Numbered from the stretch's first letter, positions 8,007-16,420 are shown. The stretch is 64,000 nucleotides of DNA from Paraburkholderia sp. DHOC27 (GCF_003429005.1 NZ_QVQV01000001.1:923864-987863); one strand, 5' to 3'. The notes: generated from the letters alone by a model not told the origin. Numbers and translations are program-made.

Positions 8007-9521
8007 ATGATGAATTCAACCGTATCCCAGACTCGATCGTTTTCGACGGTCTTCCTGATCGAGATGTGGGAGCGTTTCGGCTACTACGGGATGGCCGCGC
8101 TGTTGGTGCTGTTCATGATCGACAAGCTCGGCTTCACCGACAGTCACGCCACGCTCACCTGGGGCGCGTTCACCGCGCTGGTGTATGCCGCGCCGTCGGT
8201 AGGCGGCTGGATTGGCGACAAGATTCTGGGCAGCCGCCGCACGATGGTGTTCGGCGCGCTCGTGTTGTCGTGCGGCTATTTCATGCTGGCGATGCCCAAC
8301 GACGGGCTCAACTACATGTACCTGTCGCTCGGCGTGATCGTCGTCGGCAATGGTCTCTTCAAGGCGAATGCCGCGAATCTCGTGCGACGCATTTATGAAG
8401 GCGACGATGCGCGTATCGACAGCGCATTCACCATTTACTACATGGCGGTGAACATCGGTTCGACCGTCTCTATGCTGGCGACGCCGTGGATCAAGGATCA
8501 CTGGGGCTGGCACGCCGCGTTTGCGGTTTGCTGCGGGGGGATGCTGCTCGCCGTGCTGAACTACTTCATCATGTTCCGCTCGCTGGCGCACGTGGGTTCG
8601 GCGCCCGACAACGAACCGGTGCGCTGGCAGCGGGTGGGCGCCGTGCTGGCCGGTGGCGTCGTGTTGGGTCTGGTGACGATGTTCGTGCTGCAGCACAAGG
8701 CAGTGGCGGTGGCCTGCGTGTACGCCGCCGGCATCGCGATTCTGGGCATCTTCGGCTACATGCTGATGAAGTGCGAGCACTCGGAGCGCGCAGGACTTAT
8801 CGCTGCGTTGGTGCTGACATTGCAGGCGATTCTGTTTTTCATCTTCTATCAGCAGATGTCGACGTCGTTGACGCTGTTCGCGGTGCGCAACGTCGACCCG
8901 CAGTTTTCGGTGTTCGGCGTGACGTTGTTCACGTGGAGCGCGGCGCAGTTCCAGGCCTTGAATCCGATCTGGATCATGTTGCTGAGCCCGATTCTGGCCT
9001 TGCTGTATACGAAGTCGGCGAAGAGCGGCAAGGACGTTTCGGTGGCGGCGAAGTATGCGATTGGCTTTGTCGTGGTGGCAGCGGGCTTTTTCGTCTACGC
9101 GGTGAGCGGGCGTTACGCCGTGGATGGCCGCGTGTCGTCGTGGTTCATGGTGGGTGGATACGGGTTGTATTCGCTGGGCGAATTGCTGGTGAGCGGTCTT
9201 GGGCTGGCGATGATTGCGCGCTATGTGCCGGCGCGGATGAGCGGCTTTTTGATGGGCGCGTATTTCGTGGCAACGGGCGTGTCGCAGTATCTCGGCAGCG
9301 TGGTGGCGAATTTTGCGCAGATGCCGTCGGGGAATCTTGATCCGTTGCAGTCGTTGCCGCTGTATACCCATCTGTTCATGGGGTTAGGGTGGTTGGCGGC
9401 GCTTGGCGCGCTCGTGGCTGTTTTGTTGTTGCCGTTGATGAGCCGCTTGTCGCGGGAGCATCATCTGAATGCTTCCGATTCTGTTGGGGCGGGGCATCAG
9501 GCTGATGGTATAGCTGTTTAA
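8007..9521 (+). CDS. POT/PTR-family peptide:H+ symporter (MFS)
   Basis: A 504-residue inner-membrane transporter of the proton-dependent oligopeptide family. The first helix holds the ExxER-like signature FLIEMWERFGYYGM (residues 12-25), and the loop after helix 2 has GGWIGDKILGSRRTM, both diagnostic for the POT group. It would import di- and tripeptides with protons. The start is one of two adjacent ATGs (8007 or 8010) after a weak AGG. The last quarter of the gene shifts to T- and G-ending codons, reaching a stretch at the 3' end with hardly any C, just before the inverted-repeat element at 9522. Confidence 0.93.
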   Translation: MMNSTVSQTRSFSTVFLIEMWERFGYYGMAALLVLFMIDKLGFTDSHATLTWGAFTALVYAAPSVGGWIGDKILGSRRTMVFGALVLSCGYFMLAMPNDGLNYMYLSLGVIVVGNGLFKANAANLVRRIYEGDDARIDSAFTIYYMAVNIGSTVSMLATPWIKDHWGWHAAFAVCCGGMLLAVLNYFIMFRSLAHVGSAPDNEPVRWQRVGAVLAGGVVLGLVTMFVLQHKAVAVACVYAAGIAILGIFGYMLMKCEHSERAGLIAALVLTLQAILFFIFYQQMSTSLTLFAVRNVDPQFSVFGVTLFTWSAAQFQALNPIWIMLLSPILALLYTKSAKSGKDVSVAAKYAIGFVVVAAGFFVYAVSGRYAVDGRVSSWFMVGGYGLYSLGELLVSGLGLAMIARYVPARMSGFLMGAYFVATGVSQYLGSVVANFAQMPSGNLDPLQSLPLYTHLFMGLGWLAALGALVAVLLLPLMSRLSREHHLNASDSVGAGHQADGIAV

Positions 9522-9636
9522 GGTTTGGTTTTTTGCCTTGCAGGCGGCACTAACTTCCTTGGCCTTTCCTTGCATTCTTTTTGGCCTTTCCTTGCTTTCT
9601 TGGTGGTCTATTTGCGTTGCCCTGTGCGGGGCGGCA

Positions 9637-9671
9637 CCTACTTTTCTTTGCCTGCCGCAAAGAAAAGTAGG
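9637..9671. repeat. Hairpin in the left arm of element copy 1
   Basis: CCTACTTTTCTTTGC and its exact complement GCAAAGAAAAGTAGG flank a five-base loop (CTGCC). The same hairpin recurs in the right arm at 10086-10120 and in copy 2 near 35658-35692. A 15-bp stem is strong enough to form in RNA or as a DNA cruciform. It lies just downstream of the POT transporter gene and may also stop transcription or protect the mRNA 3' end. Confidence 0.8.
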
Positions 9672-10119
9672 CAAAAGAAAGCGGCTCACACCGCCAGCTT
9701 GTAGGTGTCTCCCTCGCCGCTCACGCGGCATTGGTCCGAGACGAGATCGTCCCTCGGACCACTTCTTCCCGTGACCAGGCAGTCATCCGCTCCAGCGTCG
9801 CGCTACGCGCCCCGCCGTCAGGCATAACCCCCTCCGCTCACTTTCCCCCCTCGTTTACAGGCTCGTCGCCTCGCCTCCTGTTCCCACGCTCACGCACACA
9901 GACTGCTGCGCGAGCATCGTGGTTTCCTGACCAAACCGATCCACGACGCACGGAGTGCGGAGTGGGATGAATGAGCGCCTTGTCACGAACGCGGAAGGTG
10001 CGAGGACAGGTCTCGTCTCGGACCAATGCCGCGGAAACGGCGAGGTGGACACCTACGAGCTGGCGGTGTGAGCCGCTTTCTTTTGCCTACTTTTCTTTGC
10101 GGCAGGCAAAGAAAAGTAG

Positions 10120-10318
10120 GTGCCGCCCCGCACAGGGGCAACGCAAATAGACCGATAAGAAAGCAAGGAAAGGCCAAGAAATCAGGTGCCGCCCCGCGCA
10201 GGGAGCAACGCAAATAGACCGATAAGAAAGCAAGGAAAGGCCAAGAAATCAGTTGCCGCCCGGCGCAGGGAGCAACGCAAATAGATCGACAAGAAATCAA
10301 GGAAAGGCCAAAAACAAG
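10120..10318. repeat. Three tandem units of about 66 bp in the right arm
   Basis: Units at 10120-10185, 10186-10252 and 10253-10318 each run from (G/T)TGCCGCCC through CAACGCAAATAGA to AAGGAAAGGCCAA. The first two are almost identical and the third has diverged. Copy 2 of the element has only one full unit plus shorter AAGGAAAGGCCAA echoes. The tandem growth is therefore specific to this copy. Confidence 0.8.
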
Positions 10319-10602
10319 AGGCAAACCAACAGCGCAAGCAAACGAAAGCAATCCATCAACAGCACCGATAAACCTCAAGCGCCGCACGGCAAAAACCCCC
10401 AGCGCCGCATGGCCAGAACCACTTTTACACCTTAAAACATGAGTCAAAATGTGTGAACAAGTCACCGCCACGCAACAAACCGTAACGGTTATACACAAAA
10501 GAGTCGCGCAAAACGCCATACCGCTTGTAGAATCCGGCCTTGAAGCGTGCGCATACCGCGAACGTTTCGTGCATTCACTGACCAACAACAGGTAGGAGAA
10601 AC

Positions 10603-11049
10603 ATGCCGACTTCCGCAAAAAAGGTGGCCAAGAAGGCTGCTACGGTACCGACCAAAAAGGTTGCTGCGAAGAAAGTTCCTGCGAAGAAAGTCGCAGCTAA
10701 GAAGGTCGCCGTGAAGGCGTCCGGCGCTCCGTCGCCGATCAAGGACACCTTCACGAAGGCCTCGCTGGCTGCTCACGTCGCAGAACGTGCTGCTGTTGAA
10801 CCGAAAGCTGCGAAGGCTGTGCTGGCCGCGCTCGAAGACACCATCCTCGGCGCTGTTCACAAGAAGGGCGCCGGCGAATTCACGCTGTCGGGTCTTCTGA
10901 AAATCGTCGTTCAAGCTGTCCCGGCAAAGAAGCGCCGCTTCGGCAAAGACCCGTTCACGGGCGAAGAACGCTGGTTCCCGGCCAAGCCGGCTAGCGTGCG
11001 CATCAAGGCACGTCCGCTGAAGAAGCTGAAAGACGCAGCAGCTTCGTAA
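10603..11049 (+). CDS. HU-family DNA-binding protein with histone-H1-like tail
   Basis: A 148-residue nucleoid protein. Residues 1-42 are a Lys/Ala repeat (units such as KKVAAKKV and AKKVPAKK) like eukaryotic histone H1 tails; residues about 45-145 are a divergent HU/IHF fold with LSGLLKIVVQAV and the basic arm region GEERWFPAKPA. Such two-part HU proteins are common in Burkholderia and relatives and probably bind DNA non-specifically through both parts. GTAGGAG precedes the ATG at 10603. A strong terminator follows at 11136-11173. The gene stands alone. Confidence 0.9.
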   Translation: MPTSAKKVAKKAATVPTKKVAAKKVPAKKVAAKKVAVKASGAPSPIKDTFTKASLAAHVAERAAVEPKAAKAVLAALEDTILGAVHKKGAGEFTLSGLLKIVVQAVPAKKRRFGKDPFTGEERWFPAKPASVRIKARPLKKLKDAAAS

Positions 11050-11135
11050 TCGCATCCGCCACGCTGCACGTTTCAAACGTCAGCGTGTCGTGACGCGCGC
11101 AGTTCCATTACGCACTGCTCGAAGTCTCGAAGCAC

Positions 11136-11173
11136 AAAAATCCCCGTGGGTGAAAAACCCCCGGGGATTTTTT
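11136..11173 (+). terminator. Rho-independent terminator after the HU gene
   Basis: AAAAATCCCC pairs with GGGGATTTTT around a short inner hairpin, giving a ten-pair stem with a T-run on the plus strand and an A-run at its 5' side. It ends the HU transcript and could also act on the opposite strand. Confidence 0.9.
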
Positions 11174-11454
11174 ATTGCCTCGCCGTCACCCCCTCGTTGA
11201 TGAACACTCATGCACCGAGCCGATCGCTGCATCACGCCACACCCCGTTGCGATGCGCGCAATGCACCGCAGTAGCGCATTGCGTGCCGTCGCAGTACGAT
11301 GGTGCGCATGCCTCTGCCGGCCGCATGCGCTGTTCGTGTGCATTCATCGGGTTTTGCCGCGGAAAGCCAATGGCATAGCGCTTGCTTGATCGTTGCTGAA
11401 CACCGAATGCGCAGCGCATTCGCCTTCTATCCGACAAAAAGAGCGGGGCGTGAC
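11174..11454. other. Intergenic region upstream of the ATP-grasp operon
   Basis: About 280 bp between the HU terminator and the ATP-grasp start. It must hold the promoter of the 11455-15889 operon, but I see no clear -35/-10 pair or operator. The frame of the ATP-grasp gene is open back to 11299 but the extra residues do not match the family, so I leave them out. Confidence 0.4.
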
Positions 11455-12864
11455 ATGCGATGCTATGACGAGATGCGTCATCACGATGAAGTCGTGCGGC
11501 CTCATTACGCACGCTTCGAGCGCTGGCTGGCCAAACAGGGCAATGAGGCCATTGCGCGCAAGCGCGCGGAGGCGGACATCCTGTTTCGCCGGGTTGGAAT
11601 TACCTTTGCGGTCAACGGCGATCTGTCCGGCACGGAACGGCTCATCCCGTTCGATCTGATTCCGCGCATCATTCCGCGCGGCGAATGGCAAAGTCTCGAA
11701 GCAGGCCTGCGCCAGCGCGTGCAGGCGCTCAACCTGTTCATCCACGACGTCTATCACGACCGCAACATCGTGCGGGCGGGCATCGTACCGGCCGAGCAGG
11801 TCTATACCAATGCGCAGTACCGCCCGGAGATGCAGGGCGTCAACGTTCCCCTCGGTGTTTACGCGCATATTGCCGGCGTCGACGTGGTGCGCGCCGGTGA
11901 AGACGGTGCCTTCTATGTGCTCGAAGACAATCTGCGCGTACCGTCCGGCGTCTCCTATATGCTGGAAAACCGCAAGATGATGATGCGGTTGTTCCCCGAA
12001 CTGTTCGTGCAGAACCGCATCGCGCCGGTGGCGCACTATCCGGATCTGCTGCTTGAAACGCTGCGTTCGGTCGCGCCTGGTGGTGTCGACGATCCGGTCG
12101 TGGTGGTGCTCACCCCCGGCATGTACAACTCCGCCTATTTCGAGCACACCTTCCTCGCGCAGCAGATGGGCGTCGAACTCGTGGAAGGCAAGGACCTCTT
12201 CGTCGACGACAACTACGTGTTCATGCGCACCACCCAGGGGCCGAAGCGCGTCGACGTGATCTACCGTCGCGTGGATGACGATTTTCTCGATCCGCTCGCG
12301 TTCCGTACCGATTCCGCGCTCGGCGTGCCGGGTCTGCTCACGGCCTATCGCGCGGGTCGTGTGGCGCTCGCCAATGCGATGGGCACCGGTATCGCCGACG
12401 ACAAGTCGATCTATCCGTATGTGCCGGAGATGATCGAGTTCTACCTCGGCGAAAAGCCGATCCTCAACAACGTCCCCACGTTTCAATGCCGCAAGCCGGA
12501 CGATCTCGCCTACACGCTCGCGCATCTGCCCGAACTGGTGGTCAAGGAAGTGCACGGCGCGGGTGGCTACGGCATGCTGGTTGGTCCCGCTTCCACTGCG
12601 GCGGAAATCGAAGACTTTCGCGCCCGGCTCATCGCGCGGCCGGCGGGCTATATCGCGCAACCCACGCTGGCGTTGTCGGCCTGTCCGACCTTCGTCGAGG
12701 CGGGCATCGCGCCGCGTCACATCGATCTGCGTCCCTTCGTGCTGTCCGGCAAGACCGTGACGATGTGCGCGGGCGGCTTGACCCGCGTGGCCTTGCAGGA
12801 GGGCTCGCTGGTCGTCAATTCATCGCAGGGAGGCGGCACCAAAGATACGTGGATGGTCGACTGA
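11455..12864 (+). CDS. Circularly permuted type 2 ATP-grasp protein
   Basis: A 469-residue member of the circularly permuted ATP-grasp group (DUF404/DUF407). Recognisable stretches include the N-terminal region with HPHYARFERWL-like composition, IPRIIPRGEW, FIHDVYHDR, and the C-terminal KEVHGAGGYGMLVGP and GGLTRVALQ. Families of this kind are predicted to form peptide-like amide bonds from ATP. It begins an operon with an alpha-E protein, a transglutaminase and an Anbu proteasome homologue, an association described from comparative genomics as an amidoligase/peptidase system of unknown product. ATG 11455 matches the usual family N-terminus. Confidence 0.9.
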   Translation: MRCYDEMRHHDEVVRPHYARFERWLAKQGNEAIARKRAEADILFRRVGITFAVNGDLSGTERLIPFDLIPRIIPRGEWQSLEAGLRQRVQALNLFIHDVYHDRNIVRAGIVPAEQVYTNAQYRPEMQGVNVPLGVYAHIAGVDVVRAGEDGAFYVLEDNLRVPSGVSYMLENRKMMMRLFPELFVQNRIAPVAHYPDLLLETLRSVAPGGVDDPVVVVLTPGMYNSAYFEHTFLAQQMGVELVEGKDLFVDDNYVFMRTTQGPKRVDVIYRRVDDDFLDPLAFRTDSALGVPGLLTAYRAGRVALANAMGTGIADDKSIYPYVPEMIEFYLGEKPILNNVPTFQCRKPDDLAYTLAHLPELVVKEVHGAGGYGMLVGPASTAAEIEDFRARLIARPAGYIAQPTLALSACPTFVEAGIAPRHIDLRPFVLSGKTVTMCAGGLTRVALQEGSLVVNSSQGGGTKDTWMVD

Positions 12865-13069
12865 TTGGCGCGTGGCCGTCGCGAGGCGGCCGCGCTTGCA
12901 ACGAGGAATGCCGGGGGCTCGCGCCCGCCGGTGCAAACGGGTAACCCGCGCAGGTCAGGAGAACACCCCAGCCTGTTGCGTCGCGTCAGTCCTCCCACGG
13001 GGGCAGGAAAACAGGGGATGGTCCGCTGTTGTCCCGACGGGCTGGCGCCCACAACCATGGAAAGCCGTC

Positions 13070-14020
13070 ATGCTAAGCCGCACTGCCGACCACCTCTTCT
13101 GGATGGCCCGTTACATGGAGCGCGCCGAAAACACGGCACGCATGCTGGACATCAACCTGAAGGCGCTGCTGCTGCCGCAGACGCCCGAGCAGGAGGCACG
13201 TGCCCAGCGTTCGGTGCTGCGCATCTCCGAACTGGAAGCGGCCTTCTCGCAACGTTTTGACGAGCCCACGCGCGAACACGTGCTCGACTTCATGGTGGCC
13301 GACGCCACCAACCCGTCGAGCATTTATTCCTGCCTGCAGGCCGCGCGTGAAAATGCGCGCGCCGTGCGCGGCACGCTGACCACCGAATGGTGGGAGACCA
13401 TCAACGATACCTGGCTCGAGTTTCAGGAGCGCACCGCGGCGGGGCAACTCACGGCCAATCCGGATGAACTGTTCGAGTGGGTCAAGTTCCGCTCGCATCT
13501 GTCGCGCGGGGTGACGATCGGCACCGCGTTGCAGGACGATGCGTTCTTCTTCACGCGTCTCGGCACGTATCTGGAGCGCGCGGACAACACGGCGCGGATT
13601 CTCGATGTGCGCTTTGCCGACGTTGAGCCGAATTCGCGCGATGCCGCGCGGCAACTCGAAGACTTCTATTACTGGACCTCGATTCTGAGTTCCGTGTCGG
13701 CGCTGGAGATCTATCGCAAGGTGTATCGCGACGTCGTGACGCCCGCGCGGGTGGTGGAGCTGATGATCCTGAACCGGCAGATGCCGCGCTCGCTGCTCGC
13801 ATCCATGGAAGGCGTATGCGAAAACCTGGCGATGCTACGCACGGCCGGCTCCAACCAGTGCGAGCGCTTCGCCGGCAAGCTGCGCGCCGAGCTGGAGTAC
13901 TCCGATATCCGGCAGATTTTCGAAGCCGGTCTGCATGCCTATCTGACGCAATTTCTGGCTCGCGTGTTTGAACTCGGCAATCTGGTGGCGCGCACGTATC
14001 TCATGCTGCCAGTGGCCTGA
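13070..14020 (+). CDS. Alpha-E domain-containing protein
   Basis: A 316-residue, almost wholly alpha-helical protein of the alpha-E family (formerly DUF403). It starts MLSRTADHLFWMARYMERAEN, and the pattern FFTRLGTYLERADNTARILDVR recurs in the middle, both typical of the family. Its biochemical role is unknown; it always travels with ATP-grasp and transglutaminase partners and is thought to support the ligase reaction. The ATG at 13070 is preferred because the family begins there; the frame upstream to 12872 lies in a 205-bp gap after the ATP-grasp gene. The transglutaminase gene starts 13 bp after its stop. Confidence 0.9.
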   Translation: MLSRTADHLFWMARYMERAENTARMLDINLKALLLPQTPEQEARAQRSVLRISELEAAFSQRFDEPTREHVLDFMVADATNPSSIYSCLQAARENARAVRGTLTTEWWETINDTWLEFQERTAAGQLTANPDELFEWVKFRSHLSRGVTIGTALQDDAFFFTRLGTYLERADNTARILDVRFADVEPNSRDAARQLEDFYYWTSILSSVSALEIYRKVYRDVVTPARVVELMILNRQMPRSLLASMEGVCENLAMLRTAGSNQCERFAGKLRAELEYSDIRQIFEAGLHAYLTQFLARVFELGNLVARTYLMLPVA

Positions 14021-14033
14021 CGGAGTTTCCCTC

Positions 14034-14858
14034 ATGTATTTGACCATCCGCCACGACACTTCCTATCGCTACGAAGCGACGGTCCATTATTCGATCCAGC
14101 AACTGCGTCTGACGCCGGCGAGCGGCGCCGCGCAGGTGGTGCGCCGCTGGACCATCGACGCCCCCGGCAAGCTCGACGCCACTTTCGATGCGTACGGCAA
14201 CGTGCTGCATACGCTGGTCATCAACAAGCCGCACGACGAGATTCGCCTGAACGTGTCGGGCGAGGTGGATACGATTCCGCTCGTCGACGGTCAGTTGCGC
14301 GACGCGGTCGGGCCGATCCCGCTCGAGCATTACACCTGTGCGACACGCCTCACCGACGCCGACGCTGCCGTGCGCGAGCTGGCCGAATCCGTGGAGACGC
14401 TCGCCACCGCCAATGGGCTCATCAAGCTGTCCGAGGAGATCGTGCAGCGGGTCAAATACCGGCCGGGCGTCACCGAAGTCACCAGCACGGCGGCGCAGGC
14501 GCTCGCGCTCGGCAATGGCGTCTGCCAGGATCACGCGCATCTGATGCTGGCGTGCTGCCGCGCGCGAGGCATTCCGGCGCGCTACGTGAGCGGCTATATC
14601 GAACCCGGCGATGTGCCGCACGGCGCGAGTCACGCGTGGGTGGACGTCTGGCTCAACAGCACCGGCTGGGTTTCGGTGGACGTCACGCATGCGGCGTTTG
14701 CCAGCGAGATCTACTGCCGCCTCGCCACGGCGCGCGATTACGAAGCGGCTGCGCCGGTGCGCGGCCGGCGCATTGGCGGCCTCGAAGAAAAACTGAAGGT
14801 TTCCGTTACCGTGAGCGCACAAGTGCCGCCGCAGATGCCGCAGCAAATGCCACAATAG
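14034..14858 (+). CDS. Transglutaminase-like cysteine protease family protein
   Basis: A 274-residue protein with the bacterial transglutaminase N-terminal beta domain (starting MYLTIRHDTSYRY) and a transglutaminase-like catalytic core. The probable catalytic triad is Cys164 in GNGVCQDHAH, the His in SHAWVDVW, and the Asp in VSVDVTH. In this operon type it is expected to cleave or transfer gamma-glutamyl or peptide amides made by the ATP-grasp enzyme. CGGAG at 14021 supports the ATG at 14034. The C-terminus is a short Pro/Gln/Met repeat (PPQMPQQMPQ). Confidence 0.9.
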   Translation: MYLTIRHDTSYRYEATVHYSIQQLRLTPASGAAQVVRRWTIDAPGKLDATFDAYGNVLHTLVINKPHDEIRLNVSGEVDTIPLVDGQLRDAVGPIPLEHYTCATRLTDADAAVRELAESVETLATANGLIKLSEEIVQRVKYRPGVTEVTSTAAQALALGNGVCQDHAHLMLACCRARGIPARYVSGYIEPGDVPHGASHAWVDVWLNSTGWVSVDVTHAAFASEIYCRLATARDYEAAAPVRGRRIGGLEEKLKVSVTVSAQVPPQMPQQMPQ

Positions 14859-15010
14859 GCGCGGCGCGTTCGGGGAGACCGGGCGCGTCTTTAGCCACAT
14901 AGTGTCGCGTTGTCGCGCTTCATGGCACCCCGCGTCAAGGCGCGCGTGCTGCGGCGTGACACAACGCGGCATTACAATAGCGGCGTTTGCGGGACTTTCA
15001 GGTATTTTCT

Positions 15011-15889
15011 ATGACTTATTGTGTGGCGATGTGCGTCGACGACGGCCTCGTCTTTCTGTCCGACACGCGCACCAACGCGGGCGTCGATCACATCAGCACC
15101 GCGCGCAAGATGACGGTGTTCGAGGCGCCCGGTGAACGCATGCTGGTGCTGCTCGGCGCCGGCAATCTGTCGCTCACGCAAGCGGTCTTGCAGGAATTGA
15201 ACGAGCCCGTCGATCCCGACCGGCCCACCCTGTGGAACGCCCCCACGATGGCGGACGCTGCGCGCGTGGTGGGCAAAGCGGTGCGCGACGTGCACCAGCG
15301 CGAGGCCGAAGCGCTGCACGAATTCGGCGTCGACTTCAATTGCAGCTTCATCCTGGGCGGCCAGATTTCCACCAAGGGCAAGCCGAACCGCAGCCGTCCG
15401 CATCTGTACATGATCTACTCGGCGGGCAACTTCATCGAATCGTCGAGCGTGAATCCGTACTTCCAGATTGGCGAGTCGAAGTACGGCAAGCCGATCATCG
15501 ACCGTGTGCTGACCCCCACCACGCCGCTCGACGAAGCCGCCAAGTGCGCGCTGATCTCGATGGACTCCACGCTGCGCTCGAACCTCTCGGTGGGTTTGCC
15601 GCTCGATCTGCTGGTCTACGAAAAAGACGCGCTGCGGGTGACGCGCTTCGTCTCGATCGACCATGACAACACCTACTTCGAGATGATCCACCGCACGTGG
15701 GGCGAGCGGCTGCGCCAGGTGTTCTCCGAGATTCCCGATCCGGACTGGCAAACCACGGCCAACGTACCGTTGCAGCGCCCCGAGCGCGAACTGGTGCTGC
15801 ATCGCGCGCCGGTGGCGACGGAAGAACCCGTTACGGCGCAGCCTGCGCAGACGCTGGCGCAGGCCGATAAAAGCAAGACGCAGCGCTAG
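15011..15889 (+). CDS. Anbu: proteasome-like peptidase
   Basis: A 292-residue homologue of proteasome beta subunits, of the Anbu (ancestral beta subunit) type. The start at 15011 places Thr directly after the initiator Met (MTYCVAMC), giving the N-terminal nucleophile after Met removal; the following VFLSDTRTNAGVD and the glycine-rich GAGNLS are family features. Anbu forms large open or ring-like assemblies and its substrates are unknown. It closes the ATP-grasp/alpha-E/transglutaminase operon, 150 bp after the transglutaminase. A frame from 14987 exists but would bury the nucleophile. Confidence 0.92.
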   Translation: MTYCVAMCVDDGLVFLSDTRTNAGVDHISTARKMTVFEAPGERMLVLLGAGNLSLTQAVLQELNEPVDPDRPTLWNAPTMADAARVVGKAVRDVHQREAEALHEFGVDFNCSFILGGQISTKGKPNRSRPHLYMIYSAGNFIESSSVNPYFQIGESKYGKPIIDRVLTPTTPLDEAAKCALISMDSTLRSNLSVGLPLDLLVYEKDALRVTRFVSIDHDNTYFEMIHRTWGERLRQVFSEIPDPDWQTTANVPLQRPERELVLHRAPVATEEPVTAQPAQTLAQADKSKTQR

Positions 15890-15971
15890 GCGGCGCGGGC
15901 GGGCGCCGGTTGAATCGCACCGGTTTAGTCGCACTGGCCTGGTCACGCCGCGAATCCGTTTATTGAATCAG

Positions 15972-16004
15972 CAGGCGGCATTGTTAATCAATCCGCCTGA
16001 TTTT
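15972..16004 (+). terminator. Probable terminator after the Anbu operon
   Basis: CAGGCGG (15972-15978) pairs with CCGCCTG (15993-15999), followed by ATTTTC. The stem is only seven pairs with a 14-base loop, and flanking AAT/ATT can add three pairs across a bulge. A moderate intrinsic terminator. Confidence 0.5.
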
Positions 16005-16083
16005 CATTGGCTATTTTGATTGCGCCAGCGGGTAATTCCGTTCGCTGCGAATCAGGAGATCAATAAAGGTCATCAATAATCGC

Positions 16084-16107
16084 GATATTTCGGATATCTG
16101 AAATATC
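16084..16107. promoter_or_regulatory. 24-bp palindrome upstream of napE
   Basis: GATATTTC-N8-GAAATATC, in which the central eight bases GGATATCT are themselves nearly symmetrical, so 22 of 24 positions match the reverse complement. It lies about 100 bp before napE and directly upstream of a possible TTGACG/AAGAAT promoter (16116-16145). It does not match the FNR/Anr consensus TTGAT-N4-ATCAA. A specific regulator is likely but I cannot name it. Confidence 0.55.
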
Positions 16108-16115
16108 AAGTTTAC

Positions 16116-16145
16116 TTGACGAAAACCTTTGCATCGCTCAAGAAT
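16116..16145 (+). promoter_or_regulatory. Possible sigma-70 promoter of nap
   Basis: TTGACG (16116-16121), an 18-bp spacer and AAGAAT (16140-16145), placed 60 bp before napE in an AT-rich stretch. The -35 is good and the -10 is only fair. Confidence 0.4.
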
Positions 16146-16204
16146 AATTGCACGCCCTTAATCGAATTTCATGGATTGCCGCTGCGCAATCCGGGAGCGT
16201 CAAC

Positions 16205-16354
16205 ATGAGCGATGCCGCGCGTAAGTCCGAGGAGTTGCGCAGCTTCCTGTTCCTGACCGTGGTCATGGTGCCCGTGCTGACGGTGATTCTGATCGCCGCG
16301 TATGGTTTCGCAGTCTGGTTTTACCAGTTATTGATCGGCGGACCGCCTCACTGA
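16205..16354 (+). CDS. napE: NapE, small membrane component of periplasmic nitrate reductase
   Basis: A 49-residue single-pass membrane protein. The helix runs from about residue 13 to 40 (FLFLTVVMVPVLTVILIAAY). NapE is found at the head of many proteobacterial nap operons and has no assigned enzymatic role. GGGAGCG lies seven bases before the ATG at 16205, which is why I do not use the longer frame from 16148. napD starts 66 bp downstream. Confidence 0.85.
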   Translation: MSDAARKSEELRSFLFLTVVMVPVLTVILIAAYGFAVWFYQLLIGGPPH

Positions 16355-16420
16355 TTTTATCGGGTCAATATTTTACGGAAGAGAAATTTAAACCGGTTAA
16401 ATAGCCGGAGGGGGCAGGTC

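Larger units (their letters stand above)
9522..10330. repeat. Large inverted-repeat element, copy 1
   Basis: Two near-identical arms of about 155 bp in inverted orientation, left about 9598-9755 and right about 10003-10160, enclose a 250-bp asymmetric centre. The centre recurs at copy 2 (35545-36220) in reverse complement, for example the segment reading CTTGTCACGA near the right arm here. The arms contain a 15-bp perfect hairpin. All reading frames inside are short, low-complexity and symmetrical shadows, so it does not encode a transposase. It resembles a MITE-like or large REP-like intergenic family; I know no name for it. Confidence 0.85.

Noticed and set aside
8016..9371. A 451-codon open frame antisense to the POT transporter
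   Set aside because: His/Arg/Gln-rich translation without a domain; it arises from GC-rich codon use of the real gene.
10478..10490. AACCG-TAA-CGGTT inverted repeat upstream of the HU gene as an operator
   Set aside because: A single short repeat with no partner copy, in a stretch affected by the A/C-rich skew; too weak to call.
9983..10618. Frames of 60-211 codons inside the inverted-repeat elements (also 35510-36289)
   Set aside because: They appear symmetrically on both strands because of the inverted arms, have no ribosome sites and vary between the two copies. They are a common source of false hypothetical proteins.
12865..13069. GC-rich spacer between the ATP-grasp and alpha-E genes as a riboswitch
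   Set aside because: I could not match it to a known aptamer; the upstream extension of the alpha-E frame only reflects the base composition.
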